Shown here in pieces: positions 14,812-22,745 of a stretch of DNA of 64,000 nucleotides (the first letter of the stretch is position 1; the number at the start of each line of letters is the position of its first letter). The position numbers and the translations under genes are program-made. Location: the NCBI RefSeq assembly GCF_014650915.1, contig NZ_BMVW01000010.1, positions 62,001-126,000 on the forward strand. Reading direction: 5' to 3'. The stretch comes from Streptomyces poonensis. Its GTDB lineage: Bacteria; Actinomycetota; Actinomycetes; Streptomycetales; Streptomycetaceae. Below the pieces are notes generated by a model. That model saw only the letters and a program-made list of their open reading frames with translations, did no database searches and was not told where the DNA came from.

Positions 14812-17121
14812 GTGGCCGCTCAGGTTCAACAGGAGGCCGCGCTCGGACCGGCTCACGACTCCGTTCGTGAGCGGGAGATCGGCAGCGAACAGGAACACCT
14901 GGACCAGGTGTACCGGCGTCTCGAGGAGAAGATCCACGAGGCGGAGTTCCTGATGCACGACGCCGTCCGGCGCGGCCAGGTCGGCACACCCGGCGCGCTC
15001 GCCGAACGGGACGCGCAGGTCTTCCGGGCGGGCGTCCACCTCAACCGGCTGAACAACGAGTACGAGGACTTCCTCTTCGGCCGTATCGACCTGCTGCTCG
15101 GCAAGGACGGCAAGAGGGGCCCGGACGGCGCGTACACGGCGGTCGAGCCGGCCGAGGGCGCCGTGCGCGAGGACGGTACGGCCGACATCGCGGAAACCCT
15201 GCACATCGGGCGCCTGGGGGTCCTGGACGAGGACTACACGCCGCTGGTCATCGACTGGCGGGCGCCCGCGGCCGCCCCCTTCTACCGGGCCACCCCGGTC
15301 GACCCCGGCCGGGTCGTACGGCGCCGGGTCATCCGCTCCAAGGGGCGCCGGGTGCTCGGCGTCGAGGACGACCTGATGCGCCCCGAGCTGAAGGCATCCC
15401 TGGACGGGCGCGAACTGGCCGTCCTCGGCGACGGCGCCCTGATGGCCGCGCTCGGCCGGGCCCGCAGCCACTCCATGCGGGACATCGTCTCCTCGATCCA
15501 GGCCGAGCAGGACATGGTCATCCGGGCGCCCGCCGCCTCGGTGACGTACGTGGAGGGCGGCCCCGGCACCGGCAAGACGGCCGTCGCCCTGCACCGCGCC
15601 GCCTACCTGCTCTACCAGGACCGCCGCCGGTACGCGGGCGGCATCCTCATCGTCTCCCCGACCCCGCTGCTGGTCGCCTACACCGAGGGCGTCCTGCCGT
15701 CGCTGGGCGAGGAGGGGCAGGTCGCCATCCGCGCCCTCGGCTCCCTGGCCGACGGCGCCGAGGCCACGCTGTACGACTCCCCGGCGGTGGCCCGCGCCAA
15801 GGGTTCCTCCCGCATGCTGAAGGTGCTGCGGAAGGCCGCCCGCGGAGCCCTGGAGGGATCCGACGCGCCGGACCGGCTGCGGGTCGTCGTCATGGGCCGC
15901 CGGCTGGAACTGGAGACCGGCGATTTGGACCGCGTCCGCCGCACCGCCCTCACCGGCACGGCACCCGTCAACCTGCTCCGCCCGCGCGCCCGCAAGCTGC
16001 TCCTCGACGCCCTGTGGGCGAAGTCCGGAGCGGCCGGCCGGCACACCGACCCCGAGCTGGCCGCCGAACTGCGCTCCTCCTTCGACGAGGACGTGACCAG
16101 CGAGGACGACTTCATCGCGTTCCTCGACGCCTGGTGGCCCGAGCTCACCCCGCAGGGCGTCCTCACGGCCATGGCCGACGAGAAGCGGCTGGGCCGCTGG
16201 GCCAGGCGGGTCCTCAACCCCGGCGAGGTCCGCAAGGTCGCGCGCTCGCTGAAGCGGGACGGGCTGTCCGTGCACGACGTCGCCCTGCTCGACGAGCTCC
16301 AGGCGATCCTCGGCCTGCCCGCCCGCCCGAAGAAGAAACGTGAACTCGACCCGCTGGACCAGCTCACCGGCCTGGAGGAGCTCATGCCGGTCCGCGAGGA
16401 GTCGCAGCGGGAGCGCGCGGAGCGCCTGGCCCGGGAGCGCACCGAGTACGCGCACGTCATCGTCGACGAGGCGCAGGACCTGACGCCGATGCAGTGGCGG
16501 ATGGTGGGCCGCCGGGGCCGGCACGCCACCTGGACCGTGGTCGGCGACCCCGCCCAGTCGTCCTGGTCCGACCCGGACGAGGCCGCCGAGGCCCGCGAGG
16601 AGGCCCTCGGCACCCGCCCCCGCCGCCGCTTCACCCTCACCGTCAACTACCGAAACCCGTCCGAGATCGCCGAGCTGGCGGCCAGGGTGCTGGCACTGGC
16701 GATGCCCGGCTCCGAGGCCCCGTCGGCGGTGCGCTCCACCGGCGTACGGCCGCGCTTCGTGACGACGGGCGGCGGCACCGACCGGGCCCTGGCCCGTACG
16801 GTCCGCGAGGAGGCCGCCCGGCTGCTGGACCAGGTGGACGGCACGGTCGGCGTCGTCGTCGCCATGAACCGGCGCGAGGAGGCCGCCCGCTGGCTCGCCG
16901 GGCTCGGCGACCGTGTGGTGGCGCTCGGCAGCCTGGAGGCCAAGGGCCTGGAGTACGACGCCACGGTCGTCGTCTCGCCCGCGGAGATCGCCGACGAGTC
17001 CCCGGCGGGGCTGCGGGTGCTGTACGTGGCGCTGACGCGGGCCACCCAGCAGCTGACGGTCGTCTCGGGCGAGCGGGACGAGCCGGACGCGGCCGGAGTG
17101 CCGGACCTGCTGCGGGACTGA
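14812..17121 (+). CDS. helD: HelD-type UvrD/Rep-like ATPase, RNA polymerase-associated
   Basis: 769 residues; GTG start. The N-terminus is a long coiled-coil arm (about 15-85, REREIGSEQEHLDQVYRRLEEKIHEAEFLMHD), followed by the signature PLVIDWRAPAAAPFYRA shared by HelD proteins. Walker A GGPGTGKT is at about 249-256; DEAQDLTPMQW at about 550 is the Walker B/motif II; YVALTRATQQL near the end is motif VI. HelD proteins push arms into RNA polymerase channels and recycle stalled enzyme; a Streptomyces relative (HelR) rescues polymerase from rifamycins. No rifamycin-associated promoter element is visible upstream here, so this looks like the housekeeping form. Transcribed alone between two hairpins. 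Confidence 0.85.
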   Translation: MAAQVQQEAALGPAHDSVREREIGSEQEHLDQVYRRLEEKIHEAEFLMHDAVRRGQVGTPGALAERDAQVFRAGVHLNRLNNEYEDFLFGRIDLLLGKDGKRGPDGAYTAVEPAEGAVREDGTADIAETLHIGRLGVLDEDYTPLVIDWRAPAAAPFYRATPVDPGRVVRRRVIRSKGRRVLGVEDDLMRPELKASLDGRELAVLGDGALMAALGRARSHSMRDIVSSIQAEQDMVIRAPAASVTYVEGGPGTGKTAVALHRAAYLLYQDRRRYAGGILIVSPTPLLVAYTEGVLPSLGEEGQVAIRALGSLADGAEATLYDSPAVARAKGSSRMLKVLRKAARGALEGSDAPDRLRVVVMGRRLELETGDLDRVRRTALTGTAPVNLLRPRARKLLLDALWAKSGAAGRHTDPELAAELRSSFDEDVTSEDDFIAFLDAWWPELTPQGVLTAMADEKRLGRWARRVLNPGEVRKVARSLKRDGLSVHDVALLDELQAILGLPARPKKKRELDPLDQLTGLEELMPVREESQRERAERLARERTEYAHVIVDEAQDLTPMQWRMVGRRGRHATWTVVGDPAQSSWSDPDEAAEAREEALGTRPRRRFTLTVNYRNPSEIAELAARVLALAMPGSEAPSAVRSTGVRPRFVTTGGGTDRALARTVREEAARLLDQVDGTVGVVVAMNRREEAARWLAGLGDRVVALGSLEAKGLEYDATVVVSPAEIADESPAGLRVLYVALTRATQQLTVVSGERDEPDAAGVPDLLRD

Positions 17122-17146
17122 GGGACACAGCGAGATTCACAGGAAG

Positions 17147-17190
17147 ACGGAGGAGGCCCCCGCACCTGCTGGTGCGGGGGCCTCCTCCGT
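17147..17190. terminator. strong terminator after helD
   Basis: A perfect 20-bp stem (17147-17166 with 17171-17190) closed by a TGCT tetraloop, 25 bases after the helD stop. Symmetric enough to work on both strands, although no gene reads into it from the right. Confidence 0.85.
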
Positions 17191-17557
17191 TCGATCAGTG
17201 ACACCGACCCGCCATGCTCGCCTCGCGGCAAGTGGTCGCTCGTAGCGACGAAGGTTGGGCCCGGGGGCTTGGATCGGGCCGGTGCCACGTCCACGGTAAC
17301 AAACGATCCCCGCGAGGCAATTCCCGTCCCGAGGGTTCATCCGGCCGCTCTTCCCTGCGGGGCCGCTCTCTCGTATGGTGGAAACTGTTTTCCGAAAGAA
17401 CGCCGGGGCTGTGCCGTACGACACGCGTGCCACACGAACAAAACGTTCGCAATTCAAGGGCGACTACCACGTACTCAGCGGTAGGTGCGACGATCGGACG
17501 GCACAATCGCGCCCGGCGCGACACAGCAGTACACGGTGAAAGCAGAGGAAGTCGGCC
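17191..17557 (+). promoter_or_regulatory. gene-free leader region of the malic enzyme gene
   Basis: About 370 bases without a gene. A short inverted repeat GGAAA/TTTCC (17380-17384, 17389-17393) and an AACAAAACG stretch near 17438 are the only A/T-rich spots and may mark the promoter. I found no riboswitch signature. Confidence 0.35.
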
Positions 17558-18979
17558 ATGGCAACGGCGCCCAGCGTCTCCTACTCGATGACCATCCGGC
17601 TGGAGGTGCCCGCGAGCGGAACGGCCGTCTCGCAGCTCACCACCGCCGTGGAGTCCTCCGGAGGCTCGGTGACCGGCCTCGACGTCACGGCCTCCGGTCA
17701 CGAGAAGCTCCGTATCGACGTCACCATCGCCGCCACCTCGACCGCGCACGCGGACGAGATCGTCGAGAAGCTCCGCGGCATCGAGGGCGTGACCCTCGGC
17801 AAGGTCTCCGACCGTACGTTCCTGATGCACCTCGGCGGCAAGATCGAGATGGCGTCCAAGCACCCCATCCGCAACCGTGACGACCTGTCCATGGTCTACA
17901 CGCCGGGTGTGGCCCGCGTGTGCATGGCGATCGCGGAGAACCCCGAGGACGCGCGCCGGCTGACCATCAAGCGCAACTCCGTTGCGGTCGTGACGGACGG
18001 CTCGGCCGTGCTCGGCCTGGGCAACATCGGCCCCAAGGCCGCCCTCCCCGTGATGGAGGGCAAGGCGGCCCTGTTCAAGCGCTTCGCCGGCATCGACGCC
18101 TGGCCGATCTGCCTGGACACCCAGGACACCGACGCGATCGTGGAGATCGTCAAGGCGATCGCCCCCGGCTTCGCGGGCATCAACCTGGAGGACATCTCCG
18201 CGCCCCGCTGCTTCGAGATCGAGGCCCGGCTGCGCGAGGCCCTCGACATCCCCGTCTTCCACGACGACCAGCACGGCACCGCGATCGTCGTGCTTGCCGC
18301 CCTGACCAACGCGCTGCGGGTGGCGGGCAAGGCGATCGGGGACATCCGTGTCGTCATGTCGGGCGCCGGCGCCGCGGGCACGGCCATCCTCAAGCTGCTG
18401 CTCGCCGCGGGCGTGAAGAACGCCGTCGTCGCCGACATCCACGGTGTCGTGCACTGCGACCGCGAGGACCTGGTGGACGCCGCCCCCGACTCGGCGCTGC
18501 GCTGGATCGCCCAGAACACCAACCCCGAGAACCTCACCGGGACGCTGAAGGAGGCCGTGCGCGGCGCCGACGTGTTCATCGGCGTCTCGGCTCCTAACGT
18601 GCTGGACGGCGACGACGTGGCCGCCATGGCCGAGGACGCAATCGTGTTCGCGCTCGCGAACCCGGACCCCGAGGTCGACCCCGCGATCGCCCGCCAGACG
18701 GCCGCGGTCGTGGCCACGGGCCGCTCCGACTTCCCGAACCAGATCAACAACGTGCTGGTCTTCCCGGGCGTCTTCCGCGGTCTGCTGGACGCCCAGTCCC
18801 GCACGGTCAACACGGACATGATGCTGGCCGCCGCCACGGCCCTCGCGGACGTCGTCACCGAGGACGAGCTCAACCCGAACTACATCATCCCCAGCGTCTT
18901 CAACGACAAGGTCGCGGGCGCCGTGGCCGGCGCGGTCCGCGAGGCGGCGAAGTCGGCGGGGGCGACCGCGTCGGACTGA
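17558..18979 (+). CDS. NAD-dependent malic enzyme
   Basis: 473 residues. An ACT-like N-terminal domain (about 1-90, with an SGGSVTGLDV turn) may bind an amino-acid or other regulator. The catalytic part has YTPGVARVC (catalytic Tyr), LGLGNIGPKAALPVMEGKAALFK (catalytic Lys), the FHDDQHGTA metal/NAD motif at 234-242, a Rossmann GAGAAGTA near 269 and FPNQINNVLVFPGVFRG near the end. It oxidatively decarboxylates malate to pyruvate and CO2, feeding acetyl-CoA for lipid and polyketide synthesis. S. coelicolor has an NAD and an NADP form; this matches the NAD form (SCO2951-like, recalled). GAGGAAG before the ATG supports the start. Confidence 0.9.
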   Translation: MATAPSVSYSMTIRLEVPASGTAVSQLTTAVESSGGSVTGLDVTASGHEKLRIDVTIAATSTAHADEIVEKLRGIEGVTLGKVSDRTFLMHLGGKIEMASKHPIRNRDDLSMVYTPGVARVCMAIAENPEDARRLTIKRNSVAVVTDGSAVLGLGNIGPKAALPVMEGKAALFKRFAGIDAWPICLDTQDTDAIVEIVKAIAPGFAGINLEDISAPRCFEIEARLREALDIPVFHDDQHGTAIVVLAALTNALRVAGKAIGDIRVVMSGAGAAGTAILKLLLAAGVKNAVVADIHGVVHCDREDLVDAAPDSALRWIAQNTNPENLTGTLKEAVRGADVFIGVSAPNVLDGDDVAAMAEDAIVFALANPDPEVDPAIARQTAAVVATGRSDFPNQINNVLVFPGVFRGLLDAQSRTVNTDMMLAAATALADVVTEDELNPNYIIPSVFNDKVAGAVAGAVREAAKSAGATASD

Positions 18980-19498
18980 GCGGTCGGTCCGTCCCGGGCT
19001 CGGCCCGGATGACGATGACGGTGGCGACGTGTGGGCACTGTGGTGCCCGGACCGGGCCGGGGAGTGCCTCCGGACCCGGCCCGGGCGGCGGCCGGGGCGG
19101 AGTGCCCCGTCCGGCCACGGCTGTGATCGTCGCCACGGCAGAGGTCCGTACCGGCGCGTCGCGAGGCGTGCGGCGCCGGGCGGTCCCTTAGGGTTGCGGC
19201 CGGATCGGAGCTGTCAGGACGTACGGCTCGGCCACCCACAGCGAGCGGAGTGTCACCCCTCCGTGGCGGTGGCGCTTTTCGTGTGACTCCCAAGGGTGTT
19301 CGTGTGACTCCCAGGGGTGCCGGATTGGCTTTACCGCCGCAGGTGGGGGCAGGATGCCTCCCTGGGCGCGAGGGTCTGACGACGGACCCGGGTCCGGGGG
19401 CCCACCGAGGACCCTGGCAGCATCGGCTTCGCCGTGCCCTACATGCGGCTCCGCCGCGTGGCACGCCTCAACGGCAAGAAGAACACGGGAGTAACAAA
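18980..19498 (+). other. gene-free region upstream of the HU gene
   Basis: About 520 bases between malic enzyme and hup. Short frames exist but none has a domain or ribosome site. The right half carries two exact-length tandem repeats (19278-19319) and then a GGCTTTACCG stretch; the HU promoter should lie here. Confidence 0.4.
19278..19319 (+). repeat. 21-bp tandem direct repeat upstream of hup
   Basis: Two abutting 21-bp copies (19278-19298 and 19299-19319) differ by a single A/G. The core is CGTGTGACTCCCAAGGGTG. Position about 180-220 bases upstream of the HU gene suggests tandem binding of a regulator on one face of the helix (two turns apart). Confidence 0.75.
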
Positions 19499-19780
19499 AT
19501 GAACCGCAGTGAGCTGGTGGCCGCGCTGGCCGACCGCGCCGAGGTGACCCGCAAGGACGCCGACGCCGTGCTGGCCGCGTTCGCCGAGACTGTCGGCGAG
19601 GTCGTCGCCAAGGGCGACGAGAAGGTCACCATCCCTGGTTTCCTGACCTTCGAGCGCACCCACCGTGCCGCTCGCACCGCGCGCAACCCGCAGACCGGCG
19701 ACCCGATCCAGATCCCGGCCGGCTACAGCGTGAAGGTCTCCGCGGGCTCCAAGCTCAAGGAAGCCGCCAAGGGCAAGTGA
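19499..19780 (+). CDS. hupA: HU family nucleoid protein
   Basis: 93 residues, MNRSELVAALADRAEVTRKDADAVLAAFAETVGEVV...GDEKVTIPGFLTFERTHRAARTARNPQTGDPI...KVSAGSKLKEAAKG: a complete HU protein with the DNA-minor-groove arm RTARNPQTGDPIQIPA. HU bends and compacts DNA. Streptomyces has this short vegetative form and a second one with a lysine-rich tail (HupS); the lack of a tail identifies the HupA type. ATG follows GGGAG. Monocistronic, ending at a strong shared hairpin. Confidence 0.95.
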   Translation: MNRSELVAALADRAEVTRKDADAVLAAFAETVGEVVAKGDEKVTIPGFLTFERTHRAARTARNPQTGDPIQIPAGYSVKVSAGSKLKEAAKGK

Positions 19781-19829
19781 CCTTGCCGTTCGTACGCCCC
19801 GTAACGGCGTACGGCGCCCTTTGACGCCA

Positions 19830-19865
19830 ATGGGGCGGCCACCCGGAGCCGGGTGGCCGCCCCAT
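19830..19865. terminator. bidirectional terminator between hupA and murA
   Basis: 17-bp arms (19830-19846 and 19849-19865; ATGGGGCGGCCACCCGG and complement) almost abut, leaving a tiny loop. It sits between two convergent genes and can serve both. Confidence 0.8.
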
Positions 19866-19894
19866 CGTCGTACGCGCGTACGAAGCGCTGAAGG

Positions 19895-21241
19895 TCAGCC
19901 CAGGGCCTTGCCCGGCAGCTCCACCTTCGCGCCCAGCTCCACGAGCTTCTCCATGAAGTTCTCGTAGCCGCGGTTGATCAGGTCGATGCCGTGGACCCGG
20001 GAGGTGCCCTGGGCCGCGAGCGCGGCGATCAGATACGAGAAGCCGCCGCGCAGGTCGGGGATGACCAGGTCGGCGCCCTGGAGCCGGGTCGGCCCGGAGA
20101 CGACCGCGGAATGCAGGAAGTTCCGCTGGCCGAAGCGGCAGTCGGAGCCGCCGAGGCACTCGCGGTAGAGCTGGATGTGGGCGCCCATCTGGTTCAGGGC
20201 CGAGGTGAAGCCGAGCCGGGACTCGTACACCGTCTCGTGGATGATCGACAGGCCCGTGGCCTGCGTGAGCGCCACCACCAGCGGCTGCTGCCAGTCGGTC
20301 TGGAAGCCGGGGTGGACGTCCGTCTCCAGCGCGATGGACTTCAGCTGGCCGCCGGGGTGCCAGAAGCGGATGCCCTCGTCGTCGATCTCGAAGGCGCCGC
20401 CGACCTTCCGGTAGGTGTTCAGGAAGGTCATCATCGAGCGCTGCTGGGCGCCGCGGACATAGATGTTGCCCTCGGTCGCCAGGGCGGCGGACGCCCAGGA
20501 GGCGGCCTCCAGACGGTCCGGGAGCGCCTGGTGGTTGTAACCGCCGAGGCTGTCGACGCCCGTGATGCGGATGGTGCGGTCGGTGTCCATCGCGATGATG
20601 GCGCCCATCTTCTGCAGGACGCAGATGAGGTCCTCGATCTCGGGCTCCACGGCCGCGTTGGACAGCTCCGTGACACCCTCCGCCAGCACCGCCGTCAGCA
20701 GCACCTGCTCGGTCGCGCCCACCGACGGGTACGGCAGCCGGATCTTGGTGCCGCGCAGCCGCTGCGGGGCCTCCAGGTACTGGCCGTCCGCCCGCTTCTC
20801 GATCCGCGCGCCGAACTGCCGCAGCACGTCGAAGTGGAAGTCGATGGGCCGGCCGCCGATGTCACAGCCGCCGAGGCCCGGGATGAACGCGTGGCCGAGG
20901 CGGTGCAGCAGCGGGCCGCAGAAGAGGATCGGGATGCGGGAGGAGCCGGCGTGGGCGTCGATGTCGGCGACATTGGCGGACTCCACGTGGGTCGGATCGA
21001 GCACCAGCTCGCCCGGTTCCTCTCCCGGGCGGACCGTCACCCCGTGCAGCTGCAGCAGGCCGCGTACGACGCGGACGTCACGGATGTCGGGAACATTGCG
21101 CAGCCGGCTCGGAGCGCTTCCGAGCAGCGCGGCGACCATTGCCTTGGGTACGAGGTTCTTCGCACCGCGGACCCGGATCTCGCCCTCCAGCGGGGTTCCG
21201 CCGTGGACAAGCAGTACGTCGTCAGAGCCGTTGACGGTCAT
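19895..21241 (-). CDS. murA: UDP-N-acetylglucosamine 1-carboxyvinyltransferase
   Basis: 448 residues. The first committed step of peptidoglycan synthesis: transfer of enolpyruvate from PEP to UDP-GlcNAc in the cytoplasm. Seen: RGAKNLVPKAMVAALL with Lys28-Asn29, and GGCDIGGRPIDFHF with the catalytic Cys at about 126 (the fosfomycin target; Asp substitution, which gives resistance, is not present). Length is slightly above the usual 420-430. The ATG start gives MTVNGSDDVLLVHGGTPLEG; a longer frame upstream has no family match. Monocistronic and divergent from the YqgE gene. Confidence 0.92.
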   Translation of the reverse strand: MTVNGSDDVLLVHGGTPLEGEIRVRGAKNLVPKAMVAALLGSAPSRLRNVPDIRDVRVVRGLLQLHGVTVRPGEEPGELVLDPTHVESANVADIDAHAGSSRIPILFCGPLLHRLGHAFIPGLGGCDIGGRPIDFHFDVLRQFGARIEKRADGQYLEAPQRLRGTKIRLPYPSVGATEQVLLTAVLAEGVTELSNAAVEPEIEDLICVLQKMGAIIAMDTDRTIRITGVDSLGGYNHQALPDRLEAASWASAALATEGNIYVRGAQQRSMMTFLNTYRKVGGAFEIDDEGIRFWHPGGQLKSIALETDVHPGFQTDWQQPLVVALTQATGLSIIHETVYESRLGFTSALNQMGAHIQLYRECLGGSDCRFGQRNFLHSAVVSGPTRLQGADLVIPDLRGGFSYLIAALAAQGTSRVHGIDLINRGYENFMEKLVELGAKVELPGKALG

Positions 21242-21572
21242 GGATCTCGCGTTCCGTGGGGTCGGGCAGGGGGGGTGGGCACCCGATCGGCCCGTTGTGC
21301 GGGGCCGAAGCGGAATGAGCCGAACAGCAAGCGTAATGGCCGCACAGCCCCCCGAAGTAAGCCCGTGAGGTCTGACGAACGTCATGAATCTGCCACAACA
21401 CGAACCGTTCCACAGCAGGCACACAAGGTCACCGCCGTGACACCCGTGACGGCCCGGTCCGCGGCCCGGACCGGCCCCGCGAAGAGGGTGCGGCCCGGCC
21501 TCTCTCCGCGGCCGGGCGCGCCGTACACGGGTACGGTGATTGACTCCCCTCCCACGGGAAAGATGCGGGATC
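21242..21572. other. divergent promoter region murA / YqgE
   Basis: About 330 bases between divergent genes. No coding signal, repeat or hairpin stands out. The AT-richer part at about 21360-21420 (CATGAATCTGCCACAACACGAAC) most likely carries promoter elements. Confidence 0.4.
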
Positions 21573-22154
21573 ATGTCAGGCATGACCGAGGTGTCCTCGC
21601 TCACAGGGCGGCTGCTCGTGGCCACGCCCGCTCTGGCGGACCCGAACTTCGACCGCGCGGTGGTGCTCCTTCTCGACCACGACGAGAAGGGCTCGCTCGG
21701 CGTCGTCCTCAACCGGCCGACCCCGGTGGACGTCGGCGACATCCTGGAGGGCTGGGCGGAGCTCGCGGGCGAGCCCGGTGTCGTCTTCCAGGGCGGACCG
21801 GTCTCCCTCGACTCGGCGCTCGGCGTGGCGGTGATCCCGGGCGGGGCGACCGCGGAGCGGGCCCCGCTGGGCTGGCGGCGGGTGCACGGCGCGATCGGGC
21901 TGGTCGACCTGGAGACCCCGCCCGAGCTGCTCGCCTCGGCGCTGGGCTCCCTGCGGATCTTCGCCGGTTACGCGGGCTGGGGCCCGGGCCAGCTGGAGGA
22001 CGAACTCGTCGAGGGGGCCTGGTACGTCGTCGAGTCCGAGCCGGGGGACGTCTCCTCGCCGGCCCCGGAGCGGCTCTGGCGCGAGGTGCTGCGCCGTCAG
22101 CGCAACGAGCTCGCGATGGTGGCGACGTATCCGGACGACCCTACGCTCAACTGA
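21573..22154 (+). CDS. YqgE/AlgH family protein
   Basis: 193 residues if started at the ATG at 21573; another ATG lies nine bases on. LTGRLLVATPALADPNFDRAVVLLLDHDEKGSLGVVLNRPT is the diagnostic N-terminal motif, followed by VFQGGPV and a long C-terminal part with IFAGYAGWGPGQLEDEL. The family is conserved and structurally known, but its function is unsettled (AlgH was linked to alginate regulation in Pseudomonas). It is followed 29 bases later by a DUF3039 gene in the same direction. Confidence 0.85.
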   Translation: MSGMTEVSSLTGRLLVATPALADPNFDRAVVLLLDHDEKGSLGVVLNRPTPVDVGDILEGWAELAGEPGVVFQGGPVSLDSALGVAVIPGGATAERAPLGWRRVHGAIGLVDLETPPELLASALGSLRIFAGYAGWGPGQLEDELVEGAWYVVESEPGDVSSPAPERLWREVLRRQRNELAMVATYPDDPTLN

Positions 22155-22183
22155 AGCCCGCGCGCTTCAGTACCCTTGGCGCT

Positions 22184-22468
22184 ATGAGCACTCTCGAGCC
22201 CGAGCGCGGCACCGGTACGGGGACCCTCGTAGAGCCGACGCCGCAGGTGTCGCACGGCGACGGTGACCACGAGCGCTTCGCCCACTATGTCCAGAAGGAC
22301 AAGATCATGGCCAGCGCCCTCGACGGTACGCCCGTCGTGGCCCTCTGCGGCAAGGTGTGGGTTCCGGGCCGCGATCCCAAGAAGTACCCCGTGTGCCCCA
22401 TGTGCAAGGAGATCTACGAGTCCATGGGCTCCGGGGACGACGGCGGCAAGGGCGGCGACAAGAAGTGA
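22184..22468 (+). CDS. DUF3039 protein (zinc-ribbon-like)
   Basis: 94 residues: VSHGDGDHERFAHYVQKDKIMASALDGTPVVALCGKVWVPGRDPKKYPVCPMCKEIYE. The CG ... CPMC cysteines and the preceding His residues look like a metal site. The family is actinobacterial and of unknown function. Ends with a Gly/Asp/Lys tail. Likely in one unit with the YqgE gene. Confidence 0.85.
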   Translation: MSTLEPERGTGTGTLVEPTPQVSHGDGDHERFAHYVQKDKIMASALDGTPVVALCGKVWVPGRDPKKYPVCPMCKEIYESMGSGDDGGKGGDKK

Positions 22469-22523
22469 CGCCGCCGCGCGCTCGCGGCAACTGAGCGCCG
22501 ACTGAACTGAACGACGGAACACG

Positions 22524-22553
22524 GCCGCGGCCCTGCTGAGCGGGGACCGCGGC
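22524..22553 (+). terminator. hairpin after DUF3039 gene
   Basis: GCCGCGG (22524-22530) and CCGCGGC (22547-22553) flank CCC...GGGG, giving a ~10-bp interrupted stem 55 bases after the stop. Followed by TTCGCTGT. Confidence 0.5.
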
Positions 22554-22638
22554 TTCGCTGTGCCCGGGGCCGGTTCCCGGTCTTCTCCCGCTCCTCTCCC
22601 GGTCGTCTCCCGATCTTTTCCCGGTCTCCCGGTCACGA

Positions 22639-22654
22639 AGTGGTTGAGACCTCT
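22639..22654. promoter_or_regulatory. dre-like DasR operator upstream of sugar ABC operon
   Basis: AGTGGTTGAGACCTCT agrees at 13 of 16 positions with the DasR-responsive element A(G/C)TGGTCTAGACCA(G/C)T. It lies about 90 bases before the substrate-binding-protein gene of an operon that ends in a beta-N-acetylhexosaminidase, exactly the type of target DasR (the GlcNAc-responsive GntR repressor) controls. Confidence 0.65.
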
Positions 22655-22718
22655 TGTGGGTATGTTCCCGGACTCCTAGCCTCCGACGTGTTGTGCAGAG
22701 CAAAACCGCCATTGCGTA

Positions 22719-22728
22719 TGTTGCAACA
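22719..22728. promoter_or_regulatory. small palindrome TGTTGCAACA in the operon leader
   Basis: A perfect 10-bp palindrome, 18 bases before the substrate-binding-protein start and just ahead of its GGAGGAAG ribosome site. LacI/ROK-type sugar regulators use comparable core palindromes; no regulator gene for it is in the window. Confidence 0.3.
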
Positions 22729-22745
22729 CCTTCGGAGGAAGCTGC

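Noticed and set aside
17191..17557. Possible riboswitch in the malic enzyme leader
   Set aside because: Searched by eye for cobalamin, ydaO (c-di-AMP), glycine and SAM hallmarks; none fit.
19009..19191. 60-codon frame between malic enzyme and HU with CGHC motif
   Set aside because: Starts MTMTVATCGHCGARTGPGS, but lacks a ribosome site and further zinc ligands; probably chance.
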